Of a stretch of DNA of 64,000 bases, positions 9,333 through 18,300 are shown piece by piece. This DNA comes from Giardia muris (taxonomy: Eukaryota > Fornicata > Diplomonadida > Hexamitidae). Position numbers and translations under genes: made by a program. The notes beneath the pieces were generated by a model. That model worked only from the letters and a program-made list of their open reading frames with translations. It ran no database searches and was not told the origin of the DNA. Location of the stretch: positions 372,001 through 436,000 of the forward strand of contig CM016929.1 of NCBI GenBank assembly GCA_006247105.1. The letters are read 5' to 3'. Position 1 is the stretch's first letter; each line of letters begins with the position of its first letter.

Positions 9333-11915
9333 TTAGATAAAGGCACCCGAGTCATCAGTGTTCATCAGGGAGACGTAGTCTGTATCGTCGGCCGTACGAG
9401 AGCGGAGCTTCTTGCCTCCCGTCTTTGTCTTGTTGCGGAAGAGGAACCAGTAAATACAGAACCCTGCAATACCGCCCACGACGACGAGAACGACGATCAC
9501 GATCGCTGCAACCGCTCCCCCGCTCAGTCCCCTCTTGGGGGGATCGAGGCAGAGGAACGAAGGAGGATCGGTCTTGAGGTTAAGCATGCACTCGCTGCAA
9601 CCCTTCTGTCCCTTGATGCCGTTAACATCGCGAGTGTCGCCGCATGGACGGCAGGATCCGAAAGATAAGCCATCTAGAAGGAACTGGGCAAAGTAGCCAG
9701 AAGCGCACGAGCTGCATTTGTTTTCCTCGGGGCCGTTACAGCGCAGGCATGTGTCATGGCAGCCAACGCACTGGCTATTCTGAGGGTAGTACCCAGTCCT
9801 GCAACTACTGCACACGGTCTTAGAACTGCATGACGCGCAATTTGCGGGGCACGAATCACAAGACCCTGAATCGTCGAAGAAGCCGGTTCCGCATTCTTGG
9901 CACTCATCATTAACGTAATTTCTACAGATAACATTTCCAGGAACCCGGTCGTTCCAGTAGCACCCTCCCTCAAAAAGGAGGTAGCCAGCGCTACACCTCT
10001 TACACACGCCACTGTCATCCCTGAGACAAGGAGCATAGTTGCGTTGGGAACCTATGGAACTAGTGCAGACACCCTCAAGAGGGTACATACCAGGCTTGCA
10101 CCGCGAACAGTATCGTGAACCCAGAATAATCGCGTCACAGCTTGTGCACTCATCAGTCACCTTGCATTCGGGAACGCAGCCACTCGTGGTTGAGGTAGCA
10201 TTCGCCCGGACTGTTCCGGGCGCACAAACGACGCAACTGTTCTTCCCAGGGCCTTTGCAGGTAGTGCAATCCTTGTCACACTTGGTGCATGAGCCATCCA
10301 TCTGAAGGTAGTAGCCGAGAGCACACTCCATACAATGGCTATCAGACCCACAGTAGGCGCAGTTGGGAAGCTGGCACGTGATGCAGCCCCCAGTCTTCGA
10401 GTCCGTCACCAGCCCATCAATACACTCGCAATAATAGGCCCGGTTATGCATAGAGAACGCGCACTCGCCAAGTCCATCACACTTCCCATCTGTCCCGCAT
10501 TTAACAGGAAAACAACTATCGGAATAGATGCCCTCACCCTCTCTGAAACCAGAGGCGCAGACGTTGCATTTGTCGCCAGTATATCCCTGGTCGCAGATAC
10601 ATTTTCCAGTAGCACTGCACGTGCCGTGTCTGCTACAAGAAAAAGTCTCCGCTCCAGAGAAGCACGACAATGGGAGACAGGTCCCCCCCGGGCCATCGCG
10701 CCGGAACCCGTCTTGGCATATGCAGACCCAGGAAGCTTGTTGCGTCTTATGGTCAAACCCAAAGACGCAATCTCCAGCCCCCCCACAGGGATTGCTGTAG
10801 CCTCCGCACGACCCGTCAGTAGGGATGCAATTGCCGTCGTGCTCAACGAAGCCGTCTTGACACTCACAAGTCCATTGTCGGAGGGATACAACACACGTAC
10901 CACCATTGTTGCAGACCGACCCGTCGTGGATGCAGGCCGGATGGGCACAGGCCTTGATGTCGTTTCCAACGGTGATCGTTCCGAAATTATCCTTGTTGAG
11001 CTGGTAGTAGTTGTGCTCAAGGAACGGATAGGCGCAAATGGAACACGTGTCCCCCTGATAATTACCCGTGCAAACGCAGACATTCGACGAATCATTTCCC
11101 CCCCCTTCCTGACACCACCCGTGGAGTCCACACATCATACTCCTGTTCGTACACATCCCAGTGTCGCAGATCTCTCCGACATAGCCATCGTTGCATGAGC
11201 AGTGCACCATAGACTGGTTTACGCTTGTGCAGTTCCCGTTCCCGGAGCAAAAAGTCACGTCACTACCATTGACCTCAGCACCACAGTAGAAGATTCCGCA
11301 GTCGCGACCAGTTGCGTAAGAGGGACACCCGTCGCAATAGTACTGAGTCTTGGTAGATGCGGGAGTGTTGGGATCAGGAGGATCCGGAGAGCCAACCTTG
11401 CAAGTCGTTTTGCCCGCAGAGAACTCTGGGCACTGGACCCCGCCACTTGATGTGTCGCTATCAAGCTTGCAACTGAAATCCTCGCACTGATCACCGGAGA
11501 AGCCGTTACGGCACGTACATGACGATTTGTAGTAGTTGTGCAGCCTGTTGGGCGCAGCGAGCTCGCACTCCCCACCACCGTTGCAGAAGATCCGCTTCCC
11601 CAGGATCTTATCAAAATAGGGTTCGCCACAGGACCTGACGTAGCAATCAGCTCCGGTGAATCCGAGGGGGCACACACAGTAGTCTCCAGTCGTAGTGTCG
11701 CTCTTGTAGCAGATCCCGTGGTTGTGACAGTCCCTGTTAGTGGAGCAAGAGAACGTCTCGCACTGAGTACCCGAATAGCCCTCACGGCACGTGCATTTGA
11801 GGTTTGGGGCGGTTCCAGAGACCGTTCCACCATAGTTGCAGTACCCGTCGTCAGGAGGAATGTCCTGCGAGTCCCCAAAAACAAGTCCCAGCAACGCACC
11901 GACAGCGAGGAACAT
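9333..11915 (-). CDS. EGF-like / CXXC-rich type I membrane protein (high-cysteine membrane protein-like)
   Basis: This 860-aa secretory-pathway protein begins with a hydrophobic signal peptide (about residues 1-14). A long cysteine-rich ectodomain follows: the first half has EGF-like modules (CRNGFSGDQCE, CNDGYVGEICD, CDQGYTGDKCN) and the second half has furin-like CXXC repeats (CDSCPANCASCSSKTVC). A single transmembrane helix lies at about 799-826. The 34-residue tail contains the potential tyrosine sorting motif YVSL. The architecture resembles Giardia high-cysteine membrane proteins and tenascin-like proteins. The variant surface proteins of Giardia end in a different short tail, which is absent here. 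Likely roles are surface coat, adhesion or environmental interaction. Function is inferred from architecture only. It converges with SEC23 (36 bp between stops). Confidence 0.85.
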   Translation of the reverse strand: MFLAVGALLGLVFGDSQDIPPDDGYCNYGGTVSGTAPNLKCTCREGYSGTQCETFSCSTNRDCHNHGICYKSDTTTGDYCVCPLGFTGADCYVRSCGEPYFDKILGKRIFCNGGGECELAAPNRLHNYYKSSCTCRNGFSGDQCEDFSCKLDSDTSSGGVQCPEFSAGKTTCKVGSPDPPDPNTPASTKTQYYCDGCPSYATGRDCGIFYCGAEVNGSDVTFCSGNGNCTSVNQSMVHCSCNDGYVGEICDTGMCTNRSMMCGLHGWCQEGGGNDSSNVCVCTGNYQGDTCSICAYPFLEHNYYQLNKDNFGTITVGNDIKACAHPACIHDGSVCNNGGTCVVSLRQWTCECQDGFVEHDGNCIPTDGSCGGYSNPCGGAGDCVFGFDHKTQQASWVCICQDGFRRDGPGGTCLPLSCFSGAETFSCSRHGTCSATGKCICDQGYTGDKCNVCASGFREGEGIYSDSCFPVKCGTDGKCDGLGECAFSMHNRAYYCECIDGLVTDSKTGGCITCQLPNCAYCGSDSHCMECALGYYLQMDGSCTKCDKDCTTCKGPGKNSCVVCAPGTVRANATSTTSGCVPECKVTDECTSCDAIILGSRYCSRCKPGMYPLEGVCTSSIGSQRNYAPCLRDDSGVCKRCSAGYLLFEGGCYWNDRVPGNVICRNYVNDECQECGTGFFDDSGSCDSCPANCASCSSKTVCSSCRTGYYPQNSQCVGCHDTCLRCNGPEENKCSSCASGYFAQFLLDGLSFGSCRPCGDTRDVNGIKGQKGCSECMLNLKTDPPSFLCLDPPKRGLSGGAVAAIVIVVLVVVGGIAGFCIYWFLFRNKTKTGGKKLRSRTADDTDYVSLMNTDDSGAFI

Positions 11916-12335
11916 TTTATCCCCCCATATCTATCAGAACTGATAGAACGGATGAGTGTAGATATAGGAAAACACACCAGGCACCTCCTCATCGTAGGAG
12001 GAGACGCCGGTAGTCAAAATATATCAGCCCAGCGAGGTTCGAAGGTAGATCGTCTTCAGTTTACGGAAAAGGTCGCGTGCGAAGCCTTCATAGGCCCAGC
12101 TAGCGCTTACATGACGAAGGTTCAAACGTTGTGGGAAAACTTTCTACGCAGCCCTTGCCCGTCCCATCGATAGGATTACCATCCCAAAGAAGGCTGAAAG
12201 GTGCAGAGGTGAATATGGGAAGAGAATAGACATTTCTCCCCATACCTTTTATTTCACTTAGTCCTTGTCAGGGATGCAGCAGGTGCCGACGTGACGGCCC
12301 AGAACGCCCGATCTCCAGTCGGCCTGTAACAAAAA
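11916..12335. other. 420-bp divergent intergenic region (EGF protein gene / NPL4)
   Basis: This gap separates the divergent EGF-protein and NPL4 genes. It should contain both promoters. An AAAAAA run abuts the NPL4 ATG. I see no RNA gene: two GGTTCRAA strings (near 12033 and 12120) lack a matching T-arm stem. No repeat stands out. Confidence 0.5.
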
Positions 12336-13919
12336 ATGTGGATTATTCGTGTCCAGTCTCCGATAGGCCAGAAGCGCGTCGAACTTGAGGAGAAGAGTAC
12401 CGTCAGAGACCTCATGCAGGCGGTCGCCGATGCCTTCGGACTGGACATAAAGGTGGCTGCCAAGCAGCTCTGCTACGACCACGGGCACGCGAGCCTCGTG
12501 TATGCCGGGGCCACGCGCTCCGCCACGACGATCTCCGAGTGTGGGCTGAGGCATGGAACCCAACTCTACTTGAACCTGGATCGCGACCTGGGGGAGGACG
12601 AGGAGGAGGAGAAGGAGGATGACACGTCTCCTGAAGCCCTCTTCAAGAACATAAAGTCCATCAAGGATCTCCCGCGTCCTCCTCATAAGGGGAGGCACTG
12701 CACTCACGACAACACGATCCGTTGCGCCCGTTGCTACTCGGAATGGGAGGAGGCGTTTCTGCGGTACATTGGGAAGGCTCGAGAGGACCTGGAGATGAAC
12801 GACCACATCCTGGCGGCTGAGGGGGCGATGCCTTGCGCGGCATTGGATCCCTGGGACATGTCGCCCTCCTCCTCGATGGATCGCGAGCGCGCGAAGCAGC
12901 GCATGCTTCATCACTCGGGGAGGATCAGTAACGTCCAGCAGTTGAAGGACAACGTCACCAAGTTCCAGCTGAACATCGAACGCCAGAAGACAGCGTTTGT
13001 AAGGCGCCTGTCCATCGCGGCGTCCCAGATGGATGAGATACGTCGCTGCATCGACGAGGGCATGTTCCACCGGAACCTCTACGGAGTCATGTACGGCCGC
13101 TTTCAGTACGTCAGCGAGGACGACAAGCTGAAGGCATACGTCTTCATCGACTGGATTTTCCTCCCCCCACAAGAGTGCATCGCCGGAGCCATCGTCCTAA
13201 AGAAGGATGGGAGCAGCAAGAAGATCACCAAGGCTGCCGAGCAGATCGCCGCCGCCTTTGGCCTGGTCAACCTGGGGAACTTCTTCACTCACTTCAACGA
13301 CCGAGGCTTCATCCTGTCAGCGACAGAGATCAGCTCGCTCGCCTTACGCTCGGCCCGGTATGAGGCGAAGGGAGCCGAGTACGCGAAGTTCATGACGAGC
13401 CTACGCGGTACCATCGATCGGGAGAAGCGGGAGTTCATCGTTGATGCCTTCGCTGCCTCCCGTCAGCTGATTAACCTCGCCCGCAACAATGTCCTCATCG
13501 AAAACCGGTCAGACGACCCAGGGAACTTCGTCCGCTTCTCCCAGAAGCAGATCTTTGAGCTGAAGTCGTCAGAACTCGTCGACGCGGTCTGCTTCCTTGT
13601 TCCCGTCGCACTGACAACGCACTCCGACTCTCAAACAAGTATGGCGACCGGGATCAGCAGCTGGTCCTTCCCATCTCCGGGAGGAACGTGTCTGCCAACT
13701 CTCCTCGATCTCAAGACGTACTACACCAACGCGGTCGCGCAGAAGAAGTCCAGACAGGTTTTGTACGGGAATTGCAACCTCCTCCTTTATCTTGCCGAGG
13801 TCCTGACGCTCAAGGACGTCCAGGAGATCATTCAGCTGGTGAAGACCTCCGCAACAGACGGCAGCTTCCGACGCTACGATGGGGCCATCGAGCAATGCCT
13901 CCGGGCGTCCGGTATCTAG
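12336..13919 (+). CDS. NPL4: NPL4-like cofactor of the p97/Cdc48 segregase
   Basis: This 527-aa protein probably pairs with Ufd1 to bring ubiquitinated substrates to p97/Cdc48 in ER-associated and nuclear degradation. Residues 1-80 form the ubiquitin-like UBX-type N-terminal domain (IIRVQSPIGQKRVELEEKST, ending GLRHGTQLYLNLD). A Cys/His cluster (CTHDNTIRCARC, about 122-133) fits the first NPL4 zinc finger. The MPN-like domain contains the signature LYGVMYGRF, followed by GLVNLGNFFTHF and FILSATEI, all in family order. The CxxC pair of the usual second finger is not visible before FQLNIERQ. There is no C-terminal NZF finger. Length is a little under the usual 580-610 aa. The gene converges with the SHIPPO gene, with 5 bp between stops. 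Confidence 0.85.
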   Translation: MWIIRVQSPIGQKRVELEEKSTVRDLMQAVADAFGLDIKVAAKQLCYDHGHASLVYAGATRSATTISECGLRHGTQLYLNLDRDLGEDEEEEKEDDTSPEALFKNIKSIKDLPRPPHKGRHCTHDNTIRCARCYSEWEEAFLRYIGKAREDLEMNDHILAAEGAMPCAALDPWDMSPSSSMDRERAKQRMLHHSGRISNVQQLKDNVTKFQLNIERQKTAFVRRLSIAASQMDEIRRCIDEGMFHRNLYGVMYGRFQYVSEDDKLKAYVFIDWIFLPPQECIAGAIVLKKDGSSKKITKAAEQIAAAFGLVNLGNFFTHFNDRGFILSATEISSLALRSARYEAKGAEYAKFMTSLRGTIDREKREFIVDAFAASRQLINLARNNVLIENRSDDPGNFVRFSQKQIFELKSSELVDAVCFLVPVALTTHSDSQTSMATGISSWSFPSPGGTCLPTLLDLKTYYTNAVAQKKSRQVLYGNCNLLLYLAEVLTLKDVQEIIQLVKTSATDGSFRRYDGAIEQCLRASGI

Positions 13920-13924
13920 AATAT

Positions 13925-16132
13925 CTAGAGGTTGTCCTCGGCGAGGACGTTGAAGCTGCGCTTGACGAACGTGCTCTCGTTGGTATACTGCCCGGGTCCA
14001 GGCGTCGACCAGGACCGCTCGTCGAGTAAAACCTTTGCGGCTTTGACGGCGGAGGGGCCGGCGATCTCCGGCCGAAGGACATCCGGAACATCCGTCTTCG
14101 CGGGGATGCGGTCGTGCGTGTAGAGGACCGTCGCGTTCCCCCGCTGCTCTGTCGCCGTGTTGTATGCCGTTGACCCCGGAATGCTTAAGTCGAACTGCGA
14201 GAGGAGGACCTTATTCGTGTCCCGCTCCATCGAGCTATTGTTGTACATCTTGCAGGGCTCGCCCGTCACCGTCGTCGGGCCGTCATAGCGGGACTTAATG
14301 AAGGATACGGCTGTTTCCGCACCACCTATCGCCCGCTTCTCTCCTTGCAGCTCCAGATGCCGCTGCATATTCTCCTCCGCCAGCTCCTCCTCCAGCTGCT
14401 TCCGTACCGCCTCCTTATGGATCGTGTTCCGTGGAACGGCAGAGGCAAAGACACTGGAGGGAGCTGTGGCAAAGTCTTTGCGCTGAGAGACACGATTGAA
14501 GCTGTGGAGATCGTTGTAGGACCCAGGCCCAAGATGCTCGCGTCCTTTTGTCAGTCCTGCAATATCACTTGTCTGATCACGACCGAGCGCTTTTCCAATG
14601 TCCGGGACCCGCGCGGCCTTTGCAACGCCTGCACGGATGGCATTACCGTCACCGTCCTTTTCCCGCTCCTGCTCGATAAGCGCGGCTGCCGTTGCTGAGG
14701 CCTCATCTTCTTCCACGATCACCTTGTCGGGAATACTTGCGGTTGTTTCCGGCCACTTCTGCACACCGAATGTCTGTCGAAGGGCTAGGCGGTTAACGGA
14801 GACAGTGGGCATGTCGCTCTCCGCATATGCCGACGCCGTGTGTTGGGCGACAATCTTGTCGAAGTCCGAGCGAGGAGCATCGTATTGCCCGACGGCTGGG
14901 TTTGCGGCTCGGGTCTTCTCCTCCATTGAGAGGAAGGGTGGTAAGGAGGATTCCTTACGTTGTGCCTCTCGTCCCTCACGGTTAGCATGAGCAACGGACG
15001 GGTGCAACTGCTCCGAGATCTGCATTGCACGTTTGAGCGAGCGTTTCACCTCCCGACGAAGCTCGACCTGTTGTCGAAGCTCCTGTTGCCGCCGAGCGAT
15101 CGAGTCGACGTCCTCAACCCTATATGAATTTGGAGCGAGGGCGGCGAGGTCCTTATCGACGGTGTGTGAGAACCGGTTCTCCGGAGCCAGAAACGCCGCT
15201 GAGGGGCGTGAGTAGTCAACCTGCTGCGCAATGTCCGTACCTCCGAGTTCATAATCCCCTGGGCCGACCTGCGCGGTCGCTCCGGCCGAGAAGAGGGGCG
15301 CTCGTCCTTGGGCACGCACCCAGAGCGTTCCAGCATACGGGTATGCCTTAGTCTTCTTCATTGCTGGCAAGAAGCTAGGCCGTGCGATGGAACTGGAGGC
15401 ACCGCCTACGGGGATCAATGCACTGGTCCCAGCCCGGCCCTCCGCACCTCCCCGACGTCTCTGTGAACGCGAGGGCTCGGCTAGCAACGCCTCCTGCTGG
15501 ATATATGCACCGGGCCCGGGGTTATCTGCCATACTCATCGTTGCTTCAACCACCCACCCGTCCCGTCCCACCCTTCGAATTCCTCGGTCGACGGTTCGGA
15601 CGGTGTAGGGTATTGAGGAGGCGGTCCCTCCTTGGCCGTCGGCGAGACGGTTACGGACTGCTCGGTGCATGGCTCGCTTCTTCCGTTGGATGTGAGCGGT
15701 ATGACCGGCCGCAGACATGTCGGGAGCGATATTACGATACTGGGTCGGAGCTGGGGTATCAGTCGTGGCATCACGGAAGCGAGGGACAACGCTAGCGAAG
15801 GCGCTATGCTCCTGGGCCGCACCACGGATGTACGTCGGGTCGTGCTGGATGTCGTACATCCCTGGGGGTGGGATGGCCGCCCCACGCTTGACTTCTTGGT
15901 CGAAGGTGTCGTCGTTGGCCGCCGTCGTCTGGAAGGGCGCCTGCCCGACATAGGGAGAGATGCGTAGGGTGCTGCGGTCAGTGTTGTAGTAACCGGGCCC
16001 GATCTTCGCCGGGACGTCTGTCTTCCCGATGTAACCCGGATCGCGCCTACTACGGCTTGTGAACATCGTTTTTTGAGCTCCAGAAGCGTCAGTCGCATAG
16101 GGCTTGGAAGAATTACCCAACCTATCATCCAT
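13925..16132 (-). CDS. Sperm-tail PG-rich repeat (SHIPPO) protein, likely axonemal
   Basis: This 735-aa protein carries scattered PGPG-Y repeats: GPGYYNTDRS near the N-terminus, PPPGMYDIQ, NPGPGAYIQQ, VGPGDYELGG, LGPGSYNDLHSF and TPGPGQYTNES near the C-terminus. This repeat defines the STPG/SHIPPO/ODF3 family, many members of which sit on ciliary microtubules, some inside the doublets. Regions between repeats are low in hydrophobic residues and partly coiled (about 345-400, QQELRQQVELRREVKRSLKR). No enzyme domain is seen. It lies next to two other genes of likely flagellar function, from one of which it diverges by 70 bp. I infer a structural protein of flagellar or ventral cytoskeletal microtubules. 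Confidence 0.85.
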   Translation of the reverse strand: MDDRLGNSSKPYATDASGAQKTMFTSRSRRDPGYIGKTDVPAKIGPGYYNTDRSTLRISPYVGQAPFQTTAANDDTFDQEVKRGAAIPPPGMYDIQHDPTYIRGAAQEHSAFASVVPRFRDATTDTPAPTQYRNIAPDMSAAGHTAHIQRKKRAMHRAVRNRLADGQGGTASSIPYTVRTVDRGIRRVGRDGWVVEATMSMADNPGPGAYIQQEALLAEPSRSQRRRGGAEGRAGTSALIPVGGASSSIARPSFLPAMKKTKAYPYAGTLWVRAQGRAPLFSAGATAQVGPGDYELGGTDIAQQVDYSRPSAAFLAPENRFSHTVDKDLAALAPNSYRVEDVDSIARRQQELRQQVELRREVKRSLKRAMQISEQLHPSVAHANREGREAQRKESSLPPFLSMEEKTRAANPAVGQYDAPRSDFDKIVAQHTASAYAESDMPTVSVNRLALRQTFGVQKWPETTASIPDKVIVEEDEASATAAALIEQEREKDGDGNAIRAGVAKAARVPDIGKALGRDQTSDIAGLTKGREHLGPGSYNDLHSFNRVSQRKDFATAPSSVFASAVPRNTIHKEAVRKQLEEELAEENMQRHLELQGEKRAIGGAETAVSFIKSRYDGPTTVTGEPCKMYNNSSMERDTNKVLLSQFDLSIPGSTAYNTATEQRGNATVLYTHDRIPAKTDVPDVLRPEIAGPSAVKAAKVLLDERSWSTPGPGQYTNESTFVKRSFNVLAEDNL

Positions 16133-16202
16133 CTGGGGTTCCTCTTCATCTCTAGGGTCGGTAGAGCCCTCCTAGAAGGAGGAGATCAAACGCATATCCC
16201 AA
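16133..16202. promoter_or_regulatory. Divergent intergenic region, SHIPPO gene / CTFxP-motif gene
   Basis: A 70-bp spacer separates divergent start codons. If both flanking genes are flagellar, it is a candidate shared promoter. The CCAAATG context precedes the plus-strand start. No classical element is recognised. Confidence 0.35.
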
Positions 16203-17087
16203 ATGCCAAATTGCCTCGAGTTAGAGGTGGATGTTGGAGATCTGGGGCTACACAGCATCGTAATCCAGAAGGGAGATGACCCTATGGCGGTTGCCCGGCT
16301 TTTCGCGGCTCAGCACTTCCTCTCGGAGACTTACGTCGAACCCATTGCGGCCATCCTTGCCAATGGCCTACAACGTCTCGAAACTCCACCAGGAAGCACA
16401 CACACAACACCACCAAAGCGTCGACCCACACGGGTACACAAGCAGGCACGGAACCCTGGGAAACTTGTCCTACGCGATGCACAAATCGAAGCAGCCGTTA
16501 CTCGTCTATCGAAGCCCTCGACGACATGGGAGGCGCCTAGAAGAGAGCCCGTGCGTCGGGGAGAATGGTTCACCTCAAAGCAGCTTGGAGATTGCGTCGA
16601 GCCCGTCTTCTCGCGACTCTACACATCTGCAGCAGCCAAGAACTCGGAAGCTTTCCAAAGTCCGGACGAATCTTTAAGTCTCTCACAGTTGAAGATCATC
16701 TCGGAGAGTAGACAGCAGGCTGCTGCGGAAAGACTGTATCGCCAGGGTCTCGAACGTACAAGGCGCCTCGAGGCAGTCTATAGGCAGAACCTTGAGGAAC
16801 GTGAGGCTCTCCCGGAGGAATGCACTTTCAGGCCAATGATCCTGCCAATGACTCAGAGTACCAACTACTCAACAGGGAACCATGAATCCGTTGTCACCCG
16901 CTTGACCGTGACGGCACCGAATGCCAAAGAAGCACATCTGCGTACTCTTAGAGGTGCAATGACCGAAGAACGGCTTCGGGAGTGTACGTTCCAGCCAGCT
17001 ATTGGGACGACTCAAAGGACGAGCCATGCGGTCAAGGCTCGACTCAAGCGCTTCGTAGAGGAGTGGGGAGACGCGTGTGCGTGTTAG
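16203..17087 (+). CDS. Conserved-looking unknown protein with CTFxP motifs, possibly cytoskeletal
   Basis: This is a 294-aa protein. The first 55 residues form a compact acidic module ([20 protein letters not shown], then [14 protein letters not shown]). Its pattern, beta hairpin followed by DDP...A..F, recalls N-terminal modules of many protist flagellar proteins. The rest is basic and helical and contains ECTFRPMI and ECTFQPAI. The C/F-T-F-x-P-x-I repeat is common in flagellar and basal-body proteins of protists. No enzyme motif or membrane segment is present. The gene sits between a SHIPPO gene and a DNAJB13-like gene (44 bp upstream of the latter), which supports but does not prove a flagellar role. 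The stop reads TAGAAC. Confidence 0.7.
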   Translation: MPNCLELEVDVGDLGLHSIVIQKGDDPMAVARLFAAQHFLSETYVEPIAAILANGLQRLETPPGSTHTTPPKRRPTRVHKQARNPGKLVLRDAQIEAAVTRLSKPSTTWEAPRREPVRRGEWFTSKQLGDCVEPVFSRLYTSAAAKNSEAFQSPDESLSLSQLKIISESRQQAAAERLYRQGLERTRRLEAVYRQNLEEREALPEECTFRPMILPMTQSTNYSTGNHESVVTRLTVTAPNAKEAHLRTLRGAMTEERLRECTFQPAIGTTQRTSHAVKARLKRFVEEWGDACAC

Positions 17088-17131
17088 AACGCCCCCCTCG
17101 GCTTCCCAGCACCTACTTACCAGGACAAAAA

Positions 17132-18142
17132 ATGTCTGGGGGACGGGACTTCTACGAGGTCCTCGAGGTGGCACGTACGGCGACCCAGGACGAGCTGAAG
17201 CGTGCGTATCGTCGACAGGCGCTCCGGTGGCATCCGGATAGGAATCGGGAAGGTCGTGCCGAGGCTGAGAAGCGTTTCAAGTTGATCTCTGAGGCGTACG
17301 CTGTTCTATCAGATCCCGAGAAACGAGCCGTCTACGATCGATTTGGGGAGGAGGGCCTCCGGATCGTTGGGCCGGATGGAAGCACTACGGCTTCTGGACA
17401 GCCACGAGTCGTCTTCACAGGGGCGCCCTTCATGAATGCTGACGCGGCCTTCAAGCTATTTGAGCAGGTTTTCGGCTCGATCGACCCGTTTGCGAGCGAG
17501 TTTGACCAGGGCTTATCGAACTTTGGGACGTTTCCGGGGATGTCTGAGACCAAATGGCGACCAAGACCGGAGAAGAAGCGTAAGGACGCGGACGTCTTTG
17601 TGGACCTTGAATTGACGCTGGAGGAGCTGTACTTCGGCTGTGTCAAGCATCGGCGAGTGACCAGGCGTATCATGCTGGCCGATGGCTCATCCGAGCCGAA
17701 GACGGAGGTTCTGGAAATCGCCGTCAAGCAGGGGTGGGAGGAGGGGACGCAGATACGCTTCAAGGACCTAGGAGACGAAGCGCCAGGGACGTTACCCGCA
17801 GACATCATCTTCGTCGTCAAGGAGCTCCCCCATTCCTTCTTCAAGAGGAAAGGCGATGACCTAATCGTCAACTGTGACGTTCCGTTGAGGAATGCCCTTT
17901 GTGGCTACCAAACTGAGCTCGAGACTCTCGATCACCGCACCCTACACATCGTCATCTCGGAGGTTCTTCATCCTGGGGCGACGAAGGTGATCCACGGAGA
18001 GGGAATGCCGACGCGTGCGGACCCAAAGCAGCGCGGCGTCCTCTACGTCAACTTTACCCTCGTCTTTCCCAAGCACATCCCCGAGATCAACAAGAAGAGG
18101 CTCTTCGAGCTATTGCAGGACGAGGAGAGCGAGCTGGAGTGA
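17132..18142 (+). CDS. Type II DnaJ/Hsp40 protein, DNAJB13/RSP16-like
   Basis: This 336-aa J-protein has the J-domain at residues 5-75 with the Hsp70-stimulating HPD (34-36). It has no CXXCXGXG zinc repeats, so it is class II. The two C-terminal beta domains follow. The stretch [20 protein letters not shown], then [17 protein letters not shown] and [13 protein letters not shown], resembles DNAJB13 (radial spoke protein 16) more than the DNAJB1/Sis1 group. If so, it would act in flagellar radial spokes. Unlike vertebrate DNAJB13, the HPD is intact, so a general cytosolic chaperone role remains possible. The start ATG at 17132 follows a run of six A. AGTGAA overlaps the TGA stop. Confidence 0.85.
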   Translation: MSGGRDFYEVLEVARTATQDELKRAYRRQALRWHPDRNREGRAEAEKRFKLISEAYAVLSDPEKRAVYDRFGEEGLRIVGPDGSTTASGQPRVVFTGAPFMNADAAFKLFEQVFGSIDPFASEFDQGLSNFGTFPGMSETKWRPRPEKKRKDADVFVDLELTLEELYFGCVKHRRVTRRIMLADGSSEPKTEVLEIAVKQGWEEGTQIRFKDLGDEAPGTLPADIIFVVKELPHSFFKRKGDDLIVNCDVPLRNALCGYQTELETLDHRTLHIVISEVLHPGATKVIHGEGMPTRADPKQRGVLYVNFTLVFPKHIPEINKKRLFELLQDEESELE

Positions 18143-18300
18143 AGAAAAATACCGTGCCCGGGTTCGTCCTGACGAAGTCTCTAGTCTCCTTGTTAGCCCT
18201 ACAGCGTCGGCCGCAGTCGGACATACGGATAGGCGAGCTCAAAAGGCATTCGACCAAGCCGGTTCGTCCACACGTCCATGTTTACTCCTCGGCCAAGAAT

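Noticed and set aside
12030..12130. tRNA T-loop-like strings GGTTCGAA and GGTTCAAA
   Set aside because: No complementary T-stem, anticodon arm or acceptor stem could be drawn around either.
12258..13172. 304-codon minus-strand frame opposite NPL4
   Set aside because: Antisense shadow. NPL4 has recognisable domains on the plus strand.
18139..18300. Upstream extension of the SET-domain protein
   Set aside because: It needs a GTG start, which is not expected in a eukaryote. An intron or a short leader is possible, but no convincing splice sites were seen.
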